Shown: positions 31,295 to 46,386, counted from the stretch's first letter. The stretch is 64,000 nucleotides of DNA from an uncultured Bacteroidales bacterium (GCA_902787555.1 CADAGO010000001.1:62001-126000), one strand, 5' to 3'. A program made the numbers and translations. The notes: a model not told the origin generated them from the sequence alone.

Positions 31295-31326
31295 CAAAGA
31301 TACAAAAAGAATTCTCCTTTTCCAAA
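31295..31326 (-). promoter_or_regulatory. Canonical promoter reading into array 5
   Basis: The minus strand has TTTGGAA at 31326-31320 and TTTTTGTATCTTTG ending at 31295. Spacing from TTTG to the -7 box is exactly 20 bases. TTTGGAA and TTTTTGTATCTTTG are identical to the promoter of array 3. The upstream minus-strand gene ends at 31409 and no gene lies downstream. Confidence 0.6.
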
Positions 31327-31408
31327 TAATTCGTAAAGTTTTTTTACTCTTTTTTTAGTCTTTACAACCATGCAAAACATATATGTTGCTGATGCAAAGG
31401 TAACCTAA

Positions 31409-34132
31409 TTAATGCTGATTGATATATTCATATATCTTTAACACATCCTGAGTATCGACCACGCCGTCCTGATTGATATCAGCCTGTACCGAAACATTAG
31501 GAGTTTGTGACGCGGTTCGCATATATTCATAAACCGCAAGTACGTCCTGAGTATCGACAATACCGTCAAGATTCACATCTTCATGCAATTCGTTTGCAAG
31601 AGATGAGATTGCGGAGGCGTTAAGAGCATAATTGTAAATACAGAAGTCATCGAAATAACCTTTGAATCCAGGAGCATCACCACGCTGACTGCGTCCAAGA
31701 TAATTGAGAGGCCCCATAATGCGTTGATCCTCAAGGACACTTTCTGCAACGAGTTCTCCATTCTGATAAATGCAGACTGCATCTGCACTGAAAGTAATGG
31801 CGATATGTCGCCAAGTGCTGACAAGCTTCGGTGCTTCGATCGTTTTCTCAATAGATCCCTGACGCAACACAAGTCTCATCTTATTCTTCTCTGCAGGGGT
31901 AAGATATACACAATGTGTGTCGTCGTAGCCGAAGTCAAACAATCGCTGTCCTTCACCAGAGTTAGTACCTGTCCAACGAACCCAAAAGGCAATCGTAAGT
32001 TCGCCCGAATTGGCTATCTGATAGGGTAATTGAATGTTTGACGTCCCGTCCAGGAATAGACTACTTTTTCCCATCTTCACCATAGACGAAAGAGTGGTAA
32101 ACTTCTCCGTACCATAATGTACTGCATCAAAGTGATTAAGAGTATAATCAGTCAAGCTTTCATCGAAAGGCCAATATGCAATCAAAGCATGACCAGCCAG
32201 TGAACATGCCTCGATTGAGTCGCTTAAAACAGACATATTATCGCTACGATCGATAGCACGCACAGCATAACGGTAGGACCGACCTTGCTCAATGCTATTG
32301 TCGGTAAAGGTATTGGTAGGCAATTTTCGCGCAATGGTGTTCCATTCTCCTGTCGCAACATCAGCACGTAAAACCATATATCCAGCAAGATCCTCATCCT
32401 CACAAGGATTCCACGAAAGCTGCACTGACGCAGACTGCGAAGTAGCCTGCAGACCTGTAGGTACAGCAGGGGCATCTGTCTCACATGCAGCATCAGCAGG
32501 GATGATGCGCCACTGTTGCAACTGACGTTTGGTTTCAGTCGTTGCAAGGGTGGATTGATTGACTATAGCACCAACAGAAGTGCCTGAAGCTGTGAGGTAT
32601 AAGTTGCTATAGCGATTGATGATGTAGTAGTATCCATCGCCCGCATACTTGACATACCATTGCTCGTTATCACCACCTGCACCATCAAACACACGGAGCT
32701 CGGAACCAGAAGACAGTCCCCAATTCCAGCCATCGATAGGGAATCCGGACTTTGCATTCTTGAGATAATAGTAGCCAAAGTCGCCTCCCACGCGTGCAGG
32801 AACAGGCTGCATAATCCAATCATCGTAGGTACTTGTTGTAGCCTTCTTTGCGCATATCTGGGTACCACTCGAAGCGGTAGTATTAGTAACACTGAGTACA
32901 CGCCGTCCACTACGACACATCAGTTGATAGGTACCATTAATGGTATCGGGCTGTACATCGGCTCCCCAAGTCACATCAATAACACGCTCTGCATTGGTCT
33001 GCCCTTTCTGATAACCTGTTCCACCTGGAATGTCGTATGTCCAATAACGTGTAGGTCCTCGTCCATCGAAATAGACATCGCGGAAAGGACTTACAAAGGT
33101 ATAAGATGAACTGTTTGCTTGACGCTCTGACGAACCCATATAGGCATGCACCTCACCTGTCTTATCATTACGATAGACGGCACCGGAGGTCCAATGGGCA
33201 CGATCTTCACCATACCCCAGACGTACACCCTCCTGACTATCACGACAGAACTGACCACGTGCATGAGAGTCGAAACCCCACCAAATACCAGTCTGCATGC
33301 CATATTGTACACCTACGATGGCCTCACCAACGTTGTGTAACTCATCGTTAGCAGCCATACGTCCGTCTGCTCTCACCCTCCTAAAAAAGTTGGCATAATT
33401 TTCGAATGAACCCGCTAACTGATGGGTGTTGCCTTCATCGAGTACCTCACGCAGGTCATTGTACCAATCCCAAGCCCGGTCACAGTTCAGGGTGTTACCG
33501 CCACAAATACGAATACCGTCGAAATAAGGGTCGGACTTCAGGAGTCGGCTTACCTCGAGGAACGTAGACTTGAACCAATATTTGTTTTCGTCAAGGTCAG
33601 GTTCGTTGAAAGGAGATACAGAGATAATCTTAATACCTCGCGCTTGAATAAACTGAACACTGGCCTTGATGAGCTGATACCACGCTTCAGCATTGCGTCC
33701 ATAATTCTGATAACCTGTCGAGCCATCAGACAGGTCCTCGAACGCAGCAGCATTGTCACAGTTGATATTAGCTTCTGTCACTCCCGTAAGCTTCAAGTTC
33801 GTAATACGACTTTGCAGTATCCGTTTCTGCTCGGAGGTCAGGTCATACGACCCATCAGATTTCGTAATCAATTTATATGTAGGCTGATAGGACAAACGTC
33901 CAGTACTGAAGTTCTCCACTCCAATATGGTTGATTCCTCGGCGCACATTTCCCTCAGAATTCCATGCAGTGTCCATACCCCAGAATACACGGAAAGGCTG
34001 CCCTTCGGCATTGATGTCAAAGGGAATAATGCAATCAGAGGGGTGAAACGCTTTGAGATAGTCCGCACCTGTCTGAGCATGGACTGCCAGCGTGATGGCT
34101 GTAGCTATAATGGTCAGTATGGTTTTAGTCAT
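31409..34132 (-). CDS. Multidomain GH-A-like glycosidase with dockerin-like C-terminus
   Basis: A 907-residue secreted protein (signal peptide to about residue 19). Residues about 20-395 form a TIM-barrel enzyme with SVSPFNEPDLDE, in which E177 of the NEP motif is the likely acid/base of a clan GH-A, GH30-like enzyme. A ricin-like beta-trefoil follows (about 400-565, repeated QWYVK/QQWRI type motifs), then an Fn3 domain (about 570-655) and a LamG-like domain (about 660-830). At the C-terminus two calcium-loop repeats, DVNLDGIVDTQDVL (852-865) and DINQDGVVDTQDVL (885-898), have the dockerin type I pattern. It is the last gene of a seven-gene operon, six bases after the GH2 stop. The exact substrate is not clear. 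Confidence 0.72.
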   Translation of the reverse strand: MTKTILTIIATAITLAVHAQTGADYLKAFHPSDCIIPFDINAEGQPFRVFWGMDTAWNSEGNVRRGINHIGVENFSTGRLSYQPTYKLITKSDGSYDLTSEQKRILQSRITNLKLTGVTEANINCDNAAAFEDLSDGSTGYQNYGRNAEAWYQLIKASVQFIQARGIKIISVSPFNEPDLDENKYWFKSTFLEVSRLLKSDPYFDGIRICGGNTLNCDRAWDWYNDLREVLDEGNTHQLAGSFENYANFFRRVRADGRMAANDELHNVGEAIVGVQYGMQTGIWWGFDSHARGQFCRDSQEGVRLGYGEDRAHWTSGAVYRNDKTGEVHAYMGSSERQANSSSYTFVSPFRDVYFDGRGPTRYWTYDIPGGTGYQKGQTNAERVIDVTWGADVQPDTINGTYQLMCRSGRRVLSVTNTTASSGTQICAKKATTSTYDDWIMQPVPARVGGDFGYYYLKNAKSGFPIDGWNWGLSSGSELRVFDGAGGDNEQWYVKYAGDGYYYIINRYSNLYLTASGTSVGAIVNQSTLATTETKRQLQQWRIIPADAACETDAPAVPTGLQATSQSASVQLSWNPCEDEDLAGYMVLRADVATGEWNTIARKLPTNTFTDNSIEQGRSYRYAVRAIDRSDNMSVLSDSIEACSLAGHALIAYWPFDESLTDYTLNHFDAVHYGTEKFTTLSSMVKMGKSSLFLDGTSNIQLPYQIANSGELTIAFWVRWTGTNSGEGQRLFDFGYDDTHCVYLTPAEKNKMRLVLRQGSIEKTIEAPKLVSTWRHIAITFSADAVCIYQNGELVAESVLEDQRIMGPLNYLGRSQRGDAPGFKGYFDDFCIYNYALNASAISSLANELHEDVNLDGIVDTQDVLAVYEYMRTASQTPNVSVQADINQDGVVDTQDVLKIYEYINQH

Positions 34133-34138
34133 AATAGA

Positions 34139-39153
<5,015 letters not shown>

Positions 39154-39199
39154 TTTTATTACCTATTATTTATTATCAATTGTTAATTATAAATTAAAA

Positions 39200-40588
39200 T
39201 TACTTCATCTGCCACCAGTCAAAATTGAAGAGTTTGCAACCTTTCAAACCTCTGTACATAAAGTAGAGGTCAGATGTCTCTGCATTGAAATCAGCAGGGA
39301 GATTGACAGGAGCTGTAAACTCTTCCCATTCTTCCCAACCGCCTGTTGGTTCAACCTTAACACGTGCAATCACAGCCCCACGTTCAGAGCCAAGACGAAT
39401 CTCAATATTTCCACCTTGAAGACCACTAGCAGCACGGACTGTAATGGAAGACGTGGATGGTTTGAGGGTTACCTCGCGAACAGAAGTCCAGTCACCATTC
39501 TGGATATCACTAAGGAAGACCACACCGCGCTTCTTGTTCCACTCGCTCTTCACACCTTTCGAATTGGCAATTGTTTCAGCCTCCACACGAACGTAAGGAT
39601 TCAGTGTACCGATGGGCTTCACACCTTCCTTACTATGTTTGATAGTTGGGAAACTGCCATCAGGGTTCCATTGGAACTCCTCAACACTAACACTACGGGC
39701 AAAACCGCCACCTCCAGGAAGCCATCCTGTGTGATAGAAGAAATAGTTATGGTCTTTGAATGTTACTGTTCCACTATGGTTGGTAAACGACTGGGTCTCG
39801 TTGCTTTGTGGCATTACTTCGCCCACATATTCCCAAGGACCTTGAGGGTTATCACTTACACTATAAGCAATGCGCTCAGGTACACCTCCTGCGGCATAAA
39901 CCATAAAGTACTTACCCCAATATGACTTCTTGATTTTCTGAGCCTTCATCGCTTTCTGCTCTTCCTTGGTAGCAGGACGCTGTTTCATAATCCAAGGACC
40001 TTCTGTATAGCGGTGAACAGTTGTATCAACTTTAACCTCAGAAGCCAATGAAATCATATCTTCATTCAACTTTACAGAATAGAGCCGCGGATTACCCCAA
40101 TAAAGATAAGCCTGACCGTCTTCTTCAATCATCACCGTAGGATCGATATGATCCCAAGAACCATTTTCGAAAAGGGGCTTACCAAGTGGATCCTTGTAAG
40201 GACCTTCAATCTTATCGGCAACTGCTACTCCGATAGCCATACCACGTGAGATACGCGAATGAACAGGAACATAGAGGTAGAACTTCCCATTTCGCTCAAT
40301 ACACTGAGGAGCCCAAGCACGGTCGTCTGCCCATGAGAGGTCGCACTGTGCCAAAGGACATCCGTGGTCTGTCCAGTTTACCATATCGGCACTTGAGAAT
40401 AAACGCCATTCGTTCATCCAGAAGAAGTCGGCACCTTCCTCGTCATGCCCTGTAAACACATATACTCGGTCGCCATACACCATAGGTGCAGGGTCAGTAG
40501 AGAAACAGGTATGAATGATAGGGTTTTGTGCATTTGCACCTAAAGTAGTAAAAGCTACAATTGCAGCTAAAATAGTTTTTTTCATCAT
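39200..40588 (-). CDS. GH43 glycosidase with C-terminal CBM6-like domain
   Basis: A 462-residue secreted protein. The five-bladed propeller (about 22-330) carries the three GH43 acids: Asp in FSTDPAPMVYGDRVYV, Asp in WDHIDPTVMIEEDGQ, and Glu in RYTEGPWIMK. The last 120 residues are a CBM6-type jelly roll with VRVEAETIANSKGV and FNFDWWQMK. Such enzymes are alpha-L-arabinofuranosidases or beta-xylosidases. It is one of three related GH43 genes in this operon and its closest local relative is the 44632 protein, which shares the ending FNFDYWKIQ. Spacing to its neighbours is 46 bases (GH97, 3' side) and 42 bases (GH3, 5' side). Confidence 0.9.
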   Translation of the reverse strand: MMKKTILAAIVAFTTLGANAQNPIIHTCFSTDPAPMVYGDRVYVFTGHDEEGADFFWMNEWRLFSSADMVNWTDHGCPLAQCDLSWADDRAWAPQCIERNGKFYLYVPVHSRISRGMAIGVAVADKIEGPYKDPLGKPLFENGSWDHIDPTVMIEEDGQAYLYWGNPRLYSVKLNEDMISLASEVKVDTTVHRYTEGPWIMKQRPATKEEQKAMKAQKIKKSYWGKYFMVYAAGGVPERIAYSVSDNPQGPWEYVGEVMPQSNETQSFTNHSGTVTFKDHNYFFYHTGWLPGGGGFARSVSVEEFQWNPDGSFPTIKHSKEGVKPIGTLNPYVRVEAETIANSKGVKSEWNKKRGVVFLSDIQNGDWTSVREVTLKPSTSSITVRAASGLQGGNIEIRLGSERGAVIARVKVEPTGGWEEWEEFTAPVNLPADFNAETSDLYFMYRGLKGCKLFNFDWWQMK

Positions 40589-40630
40589 CTTTTTCTATTA
40601 AATCATTGTATTTATTTGATTTTCAATTCA

Positions 40631-43225
40631 TTATTTGATTTCTACGGTTACGCGCTGTAAAGCTTCTGGTGCAGAGCTATTTCCATACAGCACTTCGTAA
40701 GTTCCAGGCTTGGTCTTCACGGTATTGGTTTCTTCATCGAACCACTCAAACGACTTACGATTCAGTGTAATCTCAGCCGTATTGGTACGCCCTGCCAAAA
40801 CACCTACTCGGGCAAAACCACGCAACTGCATGATTGGTCCATTAGGGTCTTGGGGATTACGTACATACACCTGTACGATTTCCGTTCCGTCCATCTTACC
40901 TGTATTAGTAACTGGTACCTGCATCTTGAGAATTAAGTTGCGAGAACTGAGTGTAGTATCCGACAGTTTTGCCTTTCCAATCTCGAAAGACGTATAGCTC
41001 AATCCATAGCCGAACGGATAAAGCGGCTTGTCGGTCTTCATATAACGATAGGTACGTCCCTTCATGCTATAGTCCTCAAAGTCGCCCAACTGATTGGAAT
41101 TCTTGTAGAAGGTCACAGGGAGTTTTCCGCTTGGGTTGTACTTACCATACAGTACATCTGCAACAGCCACACCACCCTGCATACCTGGATACCAAGCTTG
41201 AAGAATCGCATCACAAGTACGGGTTTCTGGCTCAAGTGCGATAGCCGAACCTGAACAGTTTACAAAGATTACCGTCTTCCCAGCATCCTTCAGAGCTTTT
41301 AAGAAGTTTCGCTGTACTGCAGGCAGTTCGATATGGGTACGATCTCCTCCCTTGAAGCCATCAATCTCAATCGGCATCTCCTCGCCTTCAAGACTTGGTG
41401 CAATACCTCCGACAAACACCACTTTCTGATAACCAGCCAACTGCTTGATGATATCCTCATAATCAATGATTGACTCGATACCGATATTCACCTTCATGCT
41501 AGCATTATAGGTAGGTATATGTGAGAAACGGATCTCTATGTTGTATTCCTTACCTGCTTCTACTTGAATAGGAGTACGTGTAGGAGTGGTACGCCAAGTG
41601 CTGTAGTGCACCTTTCGCTCACCATTGATAAACACATCGAAGTTACTAACCGATTCCACGTTCACTACTACCTCACCCGACTTCTTGGGTTTGAACACAG
41701 TCTGGTAAAGTGCGCTGAATTCTGTCAGGTTCACACCTGGCGCAAACTGGTAGTTGCCCGCTGTGGTCTTCGCAAACGGTGCGGTATAGTATTGGGTCGT
41801 GACAGGTTTCCCTTCACGACGGGTGTTGTTCCAGAATGTACCTTTGATACCTTTCTTTCCTTCAAAGCTCAACTGATCGAACACATCGGTCACAATGCGG
41901 TTGTCTGTCAAGTCGCATCCAGGCAGATACTTGATGTTCTTATTCACGGCACGAATACCATTAACGATTGTGACCGTACGTGTAGGAGTACCGTTGTAGT
42001 TACCCCACATCATTGGCTGATTATCTGCGTTCGGCCCGATGACAGCAATCTTATCGTTTTTGCTAAGTGGTAATACGTTATCGTTTTTCAACAGCGTCAT
42101 AATCTGACGTGCCATATCAAGCGAAAGATCTACGTGCTCCTTGCACTCCAACACGCTGGCAGGAATCTTAGACCATTCAACCATAGACGGGTCATCCATC
42201 TCACCCAAATCGAAACGTCCTTCAAGCAAACGGATAACGTGCTTATCCACTTCTGATTCCTTGATAAGACCACGACGCACAGCATCTGGAATACTTCTAT
42301 AGGCATAATCATAGCCACACTCCACATCTGTTCCCGCTAAAGCAGCACGTGCAGCTGAGTGCGTAGCATCACTTGATGTATGATGGGTCTGATGGATATC
42401 AGAAACTGCACTACAATCAGACACCACAAGATACTGGAAGCCCCATTCGTCTCGCAAGATGTCTTGCAACAGACGTCCACTACTGCAACAAGGTTCATCA
42501 TCCAACCGTTGGTATGCACACATCACTTCACGAACCTTTGCATCTTCCACCAAGGTCTTGAAGGCAGGTAAATAAGTTTCCCACAAGTCGCGAGCGCTGA
42601 CATCAACCAGATTGGCAGTATGGCGGCTCCATTCTGGTCCGCTATGTACGGCATAATGCTTAGCACACGCCCAAGTCTTGCGGTACTTACTGGTTTCCGG
42701 ACCTTGCAGACCTCTGACAACAGCTGAACCTAACACACCTGTGAGGTATGGGTCCTCACCGTATGTTTCTTGTCCTCTACCCCATCTTGGATCACGAAAT
42801 ATGTTTACATTGGGTGTCCAAAATGAAAGACTATGGAAACGGGTAACATCCTTACCCGATGCCATCAACTGGTTCCAGTGTGCACGCGCTTCCGTACTTG
42901 TTGCATCGAACACCTTGTAAATCATATCTTCATTAAACGAAGCAGCCATACCGATTGGCTCTGGGAAATTAGTCACATTTCCCATATTGGCCACACCATG
43001 CAAAGCCTCACTCCACCATTGGAAACGCTTGATACCCAATCGTGGAATTGCAGGAGAATCGTCTAGCATCAATTTGGCCTTTTCTTCCAACGTCAGACGA
43101 CTACATAAATCCACCGCTCTCATATGAGCAGAGAGCGATGGATTCTGATATGGTAATTGCTGGGCCTGCATCTGCAAGCTACCAGCAATTGTCATGATGG
43201 TTATAATGAACTTATTCAGTTTCAT
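40631..43225 (-). CDS. GH3 beta-xylosidase/glucosidase with PA14-like insert
   Basis: A protein of 864 residues from ATG 43225; an earlier GTG at 43240 gives five extra residues and is less likely. The signal peptide is followed by a GH3 N-terminal TIM barrel with RFQWWSEALHGVAN, DPRWGRGQETYGEDPYL, CAKHYAVHSGPEWSRH and the nucleophile Asp in YLVVSDCSAV. The alpha/beta C-terminal domain includes AVIGPNADNQPMMWG, and a PA14-like domain is inserted in it (about 440-600). The C-terminal Fn3-like domain ends the protein. The SDC form and the GVAN motif are typical of the xylan 1,4-beta-xylosidase branch. It would complete xylo- or arabino-oligosaccharide breakdown in the periplasm or at the surface. 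Confidence 0.9.
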   Translation of the reverse strand: MKLNKFIITIMTIAGSLQMQAQQLPYQNPSLSAHMRAVDLCSRLTLEEKAKLMLDDSPAIPRLGIKRFQWWSEALHGVANMGNVTNFPEPIGMAASFNEDMIYKVFDATSTEARAHWNQLMASGKDVTRFHSLSFWTPNVNIFRDPRWGRGQETYGEDPYLTGVLGSAVVRGLQGPETSKYRKTWACAKHYAVHSGPEWSRHTANLVDVSARDLWETYLPAFKTLVEDAKVREVMCAYQRLDDEPCCSSGRLLQDILRDEWGFQYLVVSDCSAVSDIHQTHHTSSDATHSAARAALAGTDVECGYDYAYRSIPDAVRRGLIKESEVDKHVIRLLEGRFDLGEMDDPSMVEWSKIPASVLECKEHVDLSLDMARQIMTLLKNDNVLPLSKNDKIAVIGPNADNQPMMWGNYNGTPTRTVTIVNGIRAVNKNIKYLPGCDLTDNRIVTDVFDQLSFEGKKGIKGTFWNNTRREGKPVTTQYYTAPFAKTTAGNYQFAPGVNLTEFSALYQTVFKPKKSGEVVVNVESVSNFDVFINGERKVHYSTWRTTPTRTPIQVEAGKEYNIEIRFSHIPTYNASMKVNIGIESIIDYEDIIKQLAGYQKVVFVGGIAPSLEGEEMPIEIDGFKGGDRTHIELPAVQRNFLKALKDAGKTVIFVNCSGSAIALEPETRTCDAILQAWYPGMQGGVAVADVLYGKYNPSGKLPVTFYKNSNQLGDFEDYSMKGRTYRYMKTDKPLYPFGYGLSYTSFEIGKAKLSDTTLSSRNLILKMQVPVTNTGKMDGTEIVQVYVRNPQDPNGPIMQLRGFARVGVLAGRTNTAEITLNRKSFEWFDEETNTVKTKPGTYEVLYGNSSAPEALQRVTVEIK

Positions 43226-43242
43226 ATCTTTGTATTTCACGT

Positions 43243-44598
43243 TTAGTTAAAGCTTACCCAATCCACTTCCATCGCGCCTCCGGCAATGAGTTTAAGGTCG
43301 TAGACACCTTTCTTGACAGACTTCAATGCCACTTTAACCTCCTGCCATTGTCCGTTGGTGCTTGGCAATTTCACTTGTGCCTTGTTGCTTGAAAGAATTA
43401 AGGTAGCTGTACTTGCTGCATTTGACTTCAAGCGGATAGTCATCGTTTTGGATGCATTCTTCAGTTCTATTTTATTATACTGTACCCATGCACCATTACT
43501 TGGGAAGACAGTCTTCCATCCGTCGAAATACTTCAATGTATCATGATACTCAATGCTTGCACCATTGCCGATTGCACTATAGCGGTCAATCTGGATAGGC
43601 TTCTGCGCATTTGAGATACCTACACCACGCAAAGTCGGCTTCACTTCCTGAATGGTACCGTCTGGGTTGAAGAACAGAGAGTCAACACATACTGAACGAC
43701 GTTTGTCGTCCTTTGGAGAGTAGTCGTTGTGGTGATAGAATAGGTACCACTGTCCCTTGTAGTTGATGATACTATGATGGTTGGTCCAGCAACCGTTTGC
43801 ATGCTCAGCCATAATCAGTCCCTTGTATTCGTAAGGACCCATTGGGTTCTTACTCATTGCGTATGCGAGGACTTCAGTATTCTCTCTCACGTATGGATAT
43901 GTAAGGTAGAAGTTTCCGTTGTACTCGAATGCGAACGGACCTTCAGCCTGACGGCTTGGCAGACCTTGGAGGCAGTTGACACCCACCGATTCAAACTCTC
44001 GGTTGCCAAATTTTCTAACTGACTTCGGGTTGTCATCGGCAAGTTCCTTCATGTTGTCCTTGAGTTTGGCACACATTCCTGCACCCCAGAAGATATAAGC
44101 ATTGCCATCAGATGCCTGGAGCACACATGGGTCGATACCGCCAATACCCTTGATCGGTTCTGCTTCAGGAGTGAACGGACCTTCAGGACGGTCAGCCACG
44201 CAAACACCAACAGCAAAGCCACCCATACCTGTACCTGGAGCAGATGGGAAATAGAAATAATACTTTCCGTTTCTTTCGACACAGTCAGGTGCCCACATCG
44301 AATAAGAGTTCGGGCGTACCCAAGGTACTTTGTTCTGAGTGACAATCACGCCGTGATCGGTCCAGTCCATCAGGTCTTCTGAGGAGAATACATGATAGTC
44401 CTCCATGCAGAACCAATCCTGACGCTGTCCCTCAGGAGGGAAAATATCGTGCGATGGATAGAGGTAAACCTTACCATTAAATACTCTGGCAGTTGGGTCT
44501 GCGCTATAGATACCTCGGATAATTGGGTTTTGTGCATTCATTTGAACGCACGCAGCTGTCAAAAGACACACTGCTGTTAAGACTTTTCTAAGTTTCAT
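43243..44598 (-). CDS. GH43 glycosidase with C-terminal CBM6-like domain
   Basis: A 451-residue secreted protein. The GH43 acids are Asp in IYSADPTARVFNGKVYLYP, Asp in KGIGGIDPCVLQASDG, and Glu in SRQAEGPFAFEYNG. The C-terminal 120 residues form a CBM6-like domain ending MEVDWVSFN. The propeller loops (DWFCMEDYHVFSSEDLMDW) differ from those of the two other GH43 proteins of the operon, so a different linkage specificity is expected. It starts 33 bases after the 44632 gene's stop and ends 17 bases before the GH3 start. An arabinofuranosidase or xylosidase role is likely. Confidence 0.88.
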   Translation of the reverse strand: MKLRKVLTAVCLLTAACVQMNAQNPIIRGIYSADPTARVFNGKVYLYPSHDIFPPEGQRQDWFCMEDYHVFSSEDLMDWTDHGVIVTQNKVPWVRPNSYSMWAPDCVERNGKYYFYFPSAPGTGMGGFAVGVCVADRPEGPFTPEAEPIKGIGGIDPCVLQASDGNAYIFWGAGMCAKLKDNMKELADDNPKSVRKFGNREFESVGVNCLQGLPSRQAEGPFAFEYNGNFYLTYPYVRENTEVLAYAMSKNPMGPYEYKGLIMAEHANGCWTNHHSIINYKGQWYLFYHHNDYSPKDDKRRSVCVDSLFFNPDGTIQEVKPTLRGVGISNAQKPIQIDRYSAIGNGASIEYHDTLKYFDGWKTVFPSNGAWVQYNKIELKNASKTMTIRLKSNAASTATLILSSNKAQVKLPSTNGQWQEVKVALKSVKKGVYDLKLIAGGAMEVDWVSFN

Positions 44599-44631
44599 AA
44601 GATTGTTTTTAGGTTTGATTTATTCTTTAAT

Positions 44632-45954
44632 TTACTGAATTTTCCAATAATCGAAGTTGAAGAGGTTCTTGTCCTTCGCGCCCTTGAATACGATATAGAG
44701 GTCGTGTACCCCTTTAGGATTAGTGATAGAACCCGCAAAGTCCTTAAACATAGTTTCACTACCAGTAGCCTTCACGCTTACCGCACCGATTTTCTTTCCT
44801 GTTGCTGCATCGATATGCAGTTCGATTGTTCCGCCAACGGTTGCTGCACAACTGGCAATAAACTTTGAGAGCTTTTGGGTACCGAAATCTACACCCTTAA
44901 TGAGGATGTACTCATCGGTGTTGACATTCGTCACATAAATCTGGCCAGTAGCAGTCTTGATGGTCTTCAGTCCGAATCCCCAAGCCATAGTCTCAGCCTC
45001 GATGCGAGTCTTATAAGGGTCGAAAGTTCCTACCTGTTCCAGTTTGGTGTCCTTGAAGTAAGGCGACTCCTGAATAGTTCCGTCAGCATTATATGTGATT
45101 GGGAAAGCACCCACACTGCGGCGCTCCTTATGTTCCTTGATAGTGATGTTCTTCAGATCATAGTTCAGTCCGAATCCGTAACTCTTACCCTTGAAGTCGA
45201 TAATACCTGGATGGTTGCCTCGTGTACGTGGAGTCGGAGCCATAATATAGCCTGTAAACTTCCAGGGTCCCAGCGGATTTTCACTCATCGCATAGCCCAG
45301 TCCCTCCGGACAGCAAGTCGAAGCAAAAGCCAGATAGTACTTTCCATTGCGTTTGTAGAACCAAGGGCCTTCCTGATAGTGCTCTGGTTTGTCGTGCATA
45401 CGCATCGCATCGCTCTTGAGCGAAATCATATCCTCGTTCAACAATGCACAATATAGGTTCGGGTTACCCCAATACATGTATGCCTGTCCGTCATCGTCAA
45501 TCCACACCGTTGGGTCGATATCATCCCAATGCTCACGTTGCCACACGATCGGCTTGCCGATTGGGTCTTTGAAAGGCCCGTAAGGAGAGTCTGCTACGAG
45601 CACACCGATTCCGTGACCATGAATTGGGCAATACATATACCACTTACCATTACGTTCGATGACCTGCTCTGCCCAGGCGCCGTTCTTACCGTCATACCAC
45701 TTGAAATCATCCAATGAGGCAACTGCACCGTGATCAGTCCAGTTCACCATATCAGTAGAGGTATAGAGCAGCCAGTCGAACATCTTGAAGCCTTCTGCAT
45801 CATCTTCATCGTGGGTTGTATACAGATAGACTGTGTCCCCATGCACGTATGGTGCAGGGTCCGCAGTGTACTTGGTTGATACAATAGGGTCTTGTGCAAA
45901 TGCAACAACTGCATTCGCCATCAGCAATGCTGAGAAAAGTAGTTTTGTGTTCAT
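44632..45954 (-). CDS. GH43 glycosidase with C-terminal CBM6-like domain (operon head)
   Basis: A 440-residue secreted protein and the first gene of the seven-gene operon. The signal peptide is FSALLMANAVVAFAQ. The GH43 acids are Asp in KYTADPAPYVHGDTVYLY, Asp in HWDDIDPTVWIDDDGQAYM, and Glu in HYQEGPWFYKRNG. The CBM6-like tail ends FNFDYWKIQ. It resembles its paralogue at 39200 in layout and motifs. A -7 element (TAACTTTG) lies about 95 bases upstream on the minus strand, giving a leader of about 90 bases. A GH43 arabinofuranosidase or beta-xylosidase is the best call. Confidence 0.9.
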   Translation of the reverse strand: MNTKLLFSALLMANAVVAFAQDPIVSTKYTADPAPYVHGDTVYLYTTHDEDDAEGFKMFDWLLYTSTDMVNWTDHGAVASLDDFKWYDGKNGAWAEQVIERNGKWYMYCPIHGHGIGVLVADSPYGPFKDPIGKPIVWQREHWDDIDPTVWIDDDGQAYMYWGNPNLYCALLNEDMISLKSDAMRMHDKPEHYQEGPWFYKRNGKYYLAFASTCCPEGLGYAMSENPLGPWKFTGYIMAPTPRTRGNHPGIIDFKGKSYGFGLNYDLKNITIKEHKERRSVGAFPITYNADGTIQESPYFKDTKLEQVGTFDPYKTRIEAETMAWGFGLKTIKTATGQIYVTNVNTDEYILIKGVDFGTQKLSKFIASCAATVGGTIELHIDAATGKKIGAVSVKATGSETMFKDFAGSITNPKGVHDLYIVFKGAKDKNLFNFDYWKIQ

Positions 45955-46048
45955 AAGATTGTTTTTAAGTTTGATTTATTTAATACTTTTTTTACCGTTA
46001 GTCGTAAGCCAATAGCTAAAGCTATACCCTTAAGCACATTTGACGCTC

Positions 46049-46056
46049 CAAAGTTA
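46049..46056 (-). promoter_or_regulatory. -7 element of the seven-gene carbohydrate operon
   Basis: TAACTTTG on the minus strand fits TAnnTTTG, about 95 bases before the first start codon. The -33 position holds no clear TTTG, so an activator may be needed. Confidence 0.5.
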
Positions 46057-46248
46057 CAAAAAAAATCAGACATTGAACATCGAACATAGGCTTTTTTGCA
46101 AAAAGACATATAAAATAAGGTGCATGCAGGAGATTTTTCACCCAAAACAGGCTTTCTCCCAACCTATCAGCTATCAATTTTCAACTTGTAATTGGGGCTG
46201 CCTTCCTGCAGACATCTCGAAATCGTTCCGATAGTGTTTCGCAACCTT

Positions 46249-46314
46249 AAGGCCTTTCGGTAAGTGCTCGGTAGGTGCTCGGTAGGTGCTCGGTAGGTGC
46301 TCGGCACTTAGGCG
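46249..46314. repeat. 11-bp periodic array 6 (six units)
   Basis: AAGGCCTTTCG, GTAAGTGCTCG, then three identical GTAGGTGCTCG, then GCACTTAGGCG, all 11 bp in one phase. The first and last units are inverted relatives of parts of the centre, so the array can fold. It lies between the carbohydrate operon and the MalY-like gene, which diverge. The 45.96-46.47 kb gap has no gene. Confidence 0.8.
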
Positions 46315-46386
46315 GGAATTTCGGCTGTTGAAACCTCGGCCAATATGTGAAGATAGCGACTTTTTGTATATTTGTTGATGAGTTGT

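Noticed and set aside
40631-43225. Loss of the GH3 nucleophile because the motif reads SDC and not SDW
   Set aside because: SDC is normal in the beta-xylosidase branch of GH3 and the Asp is present.
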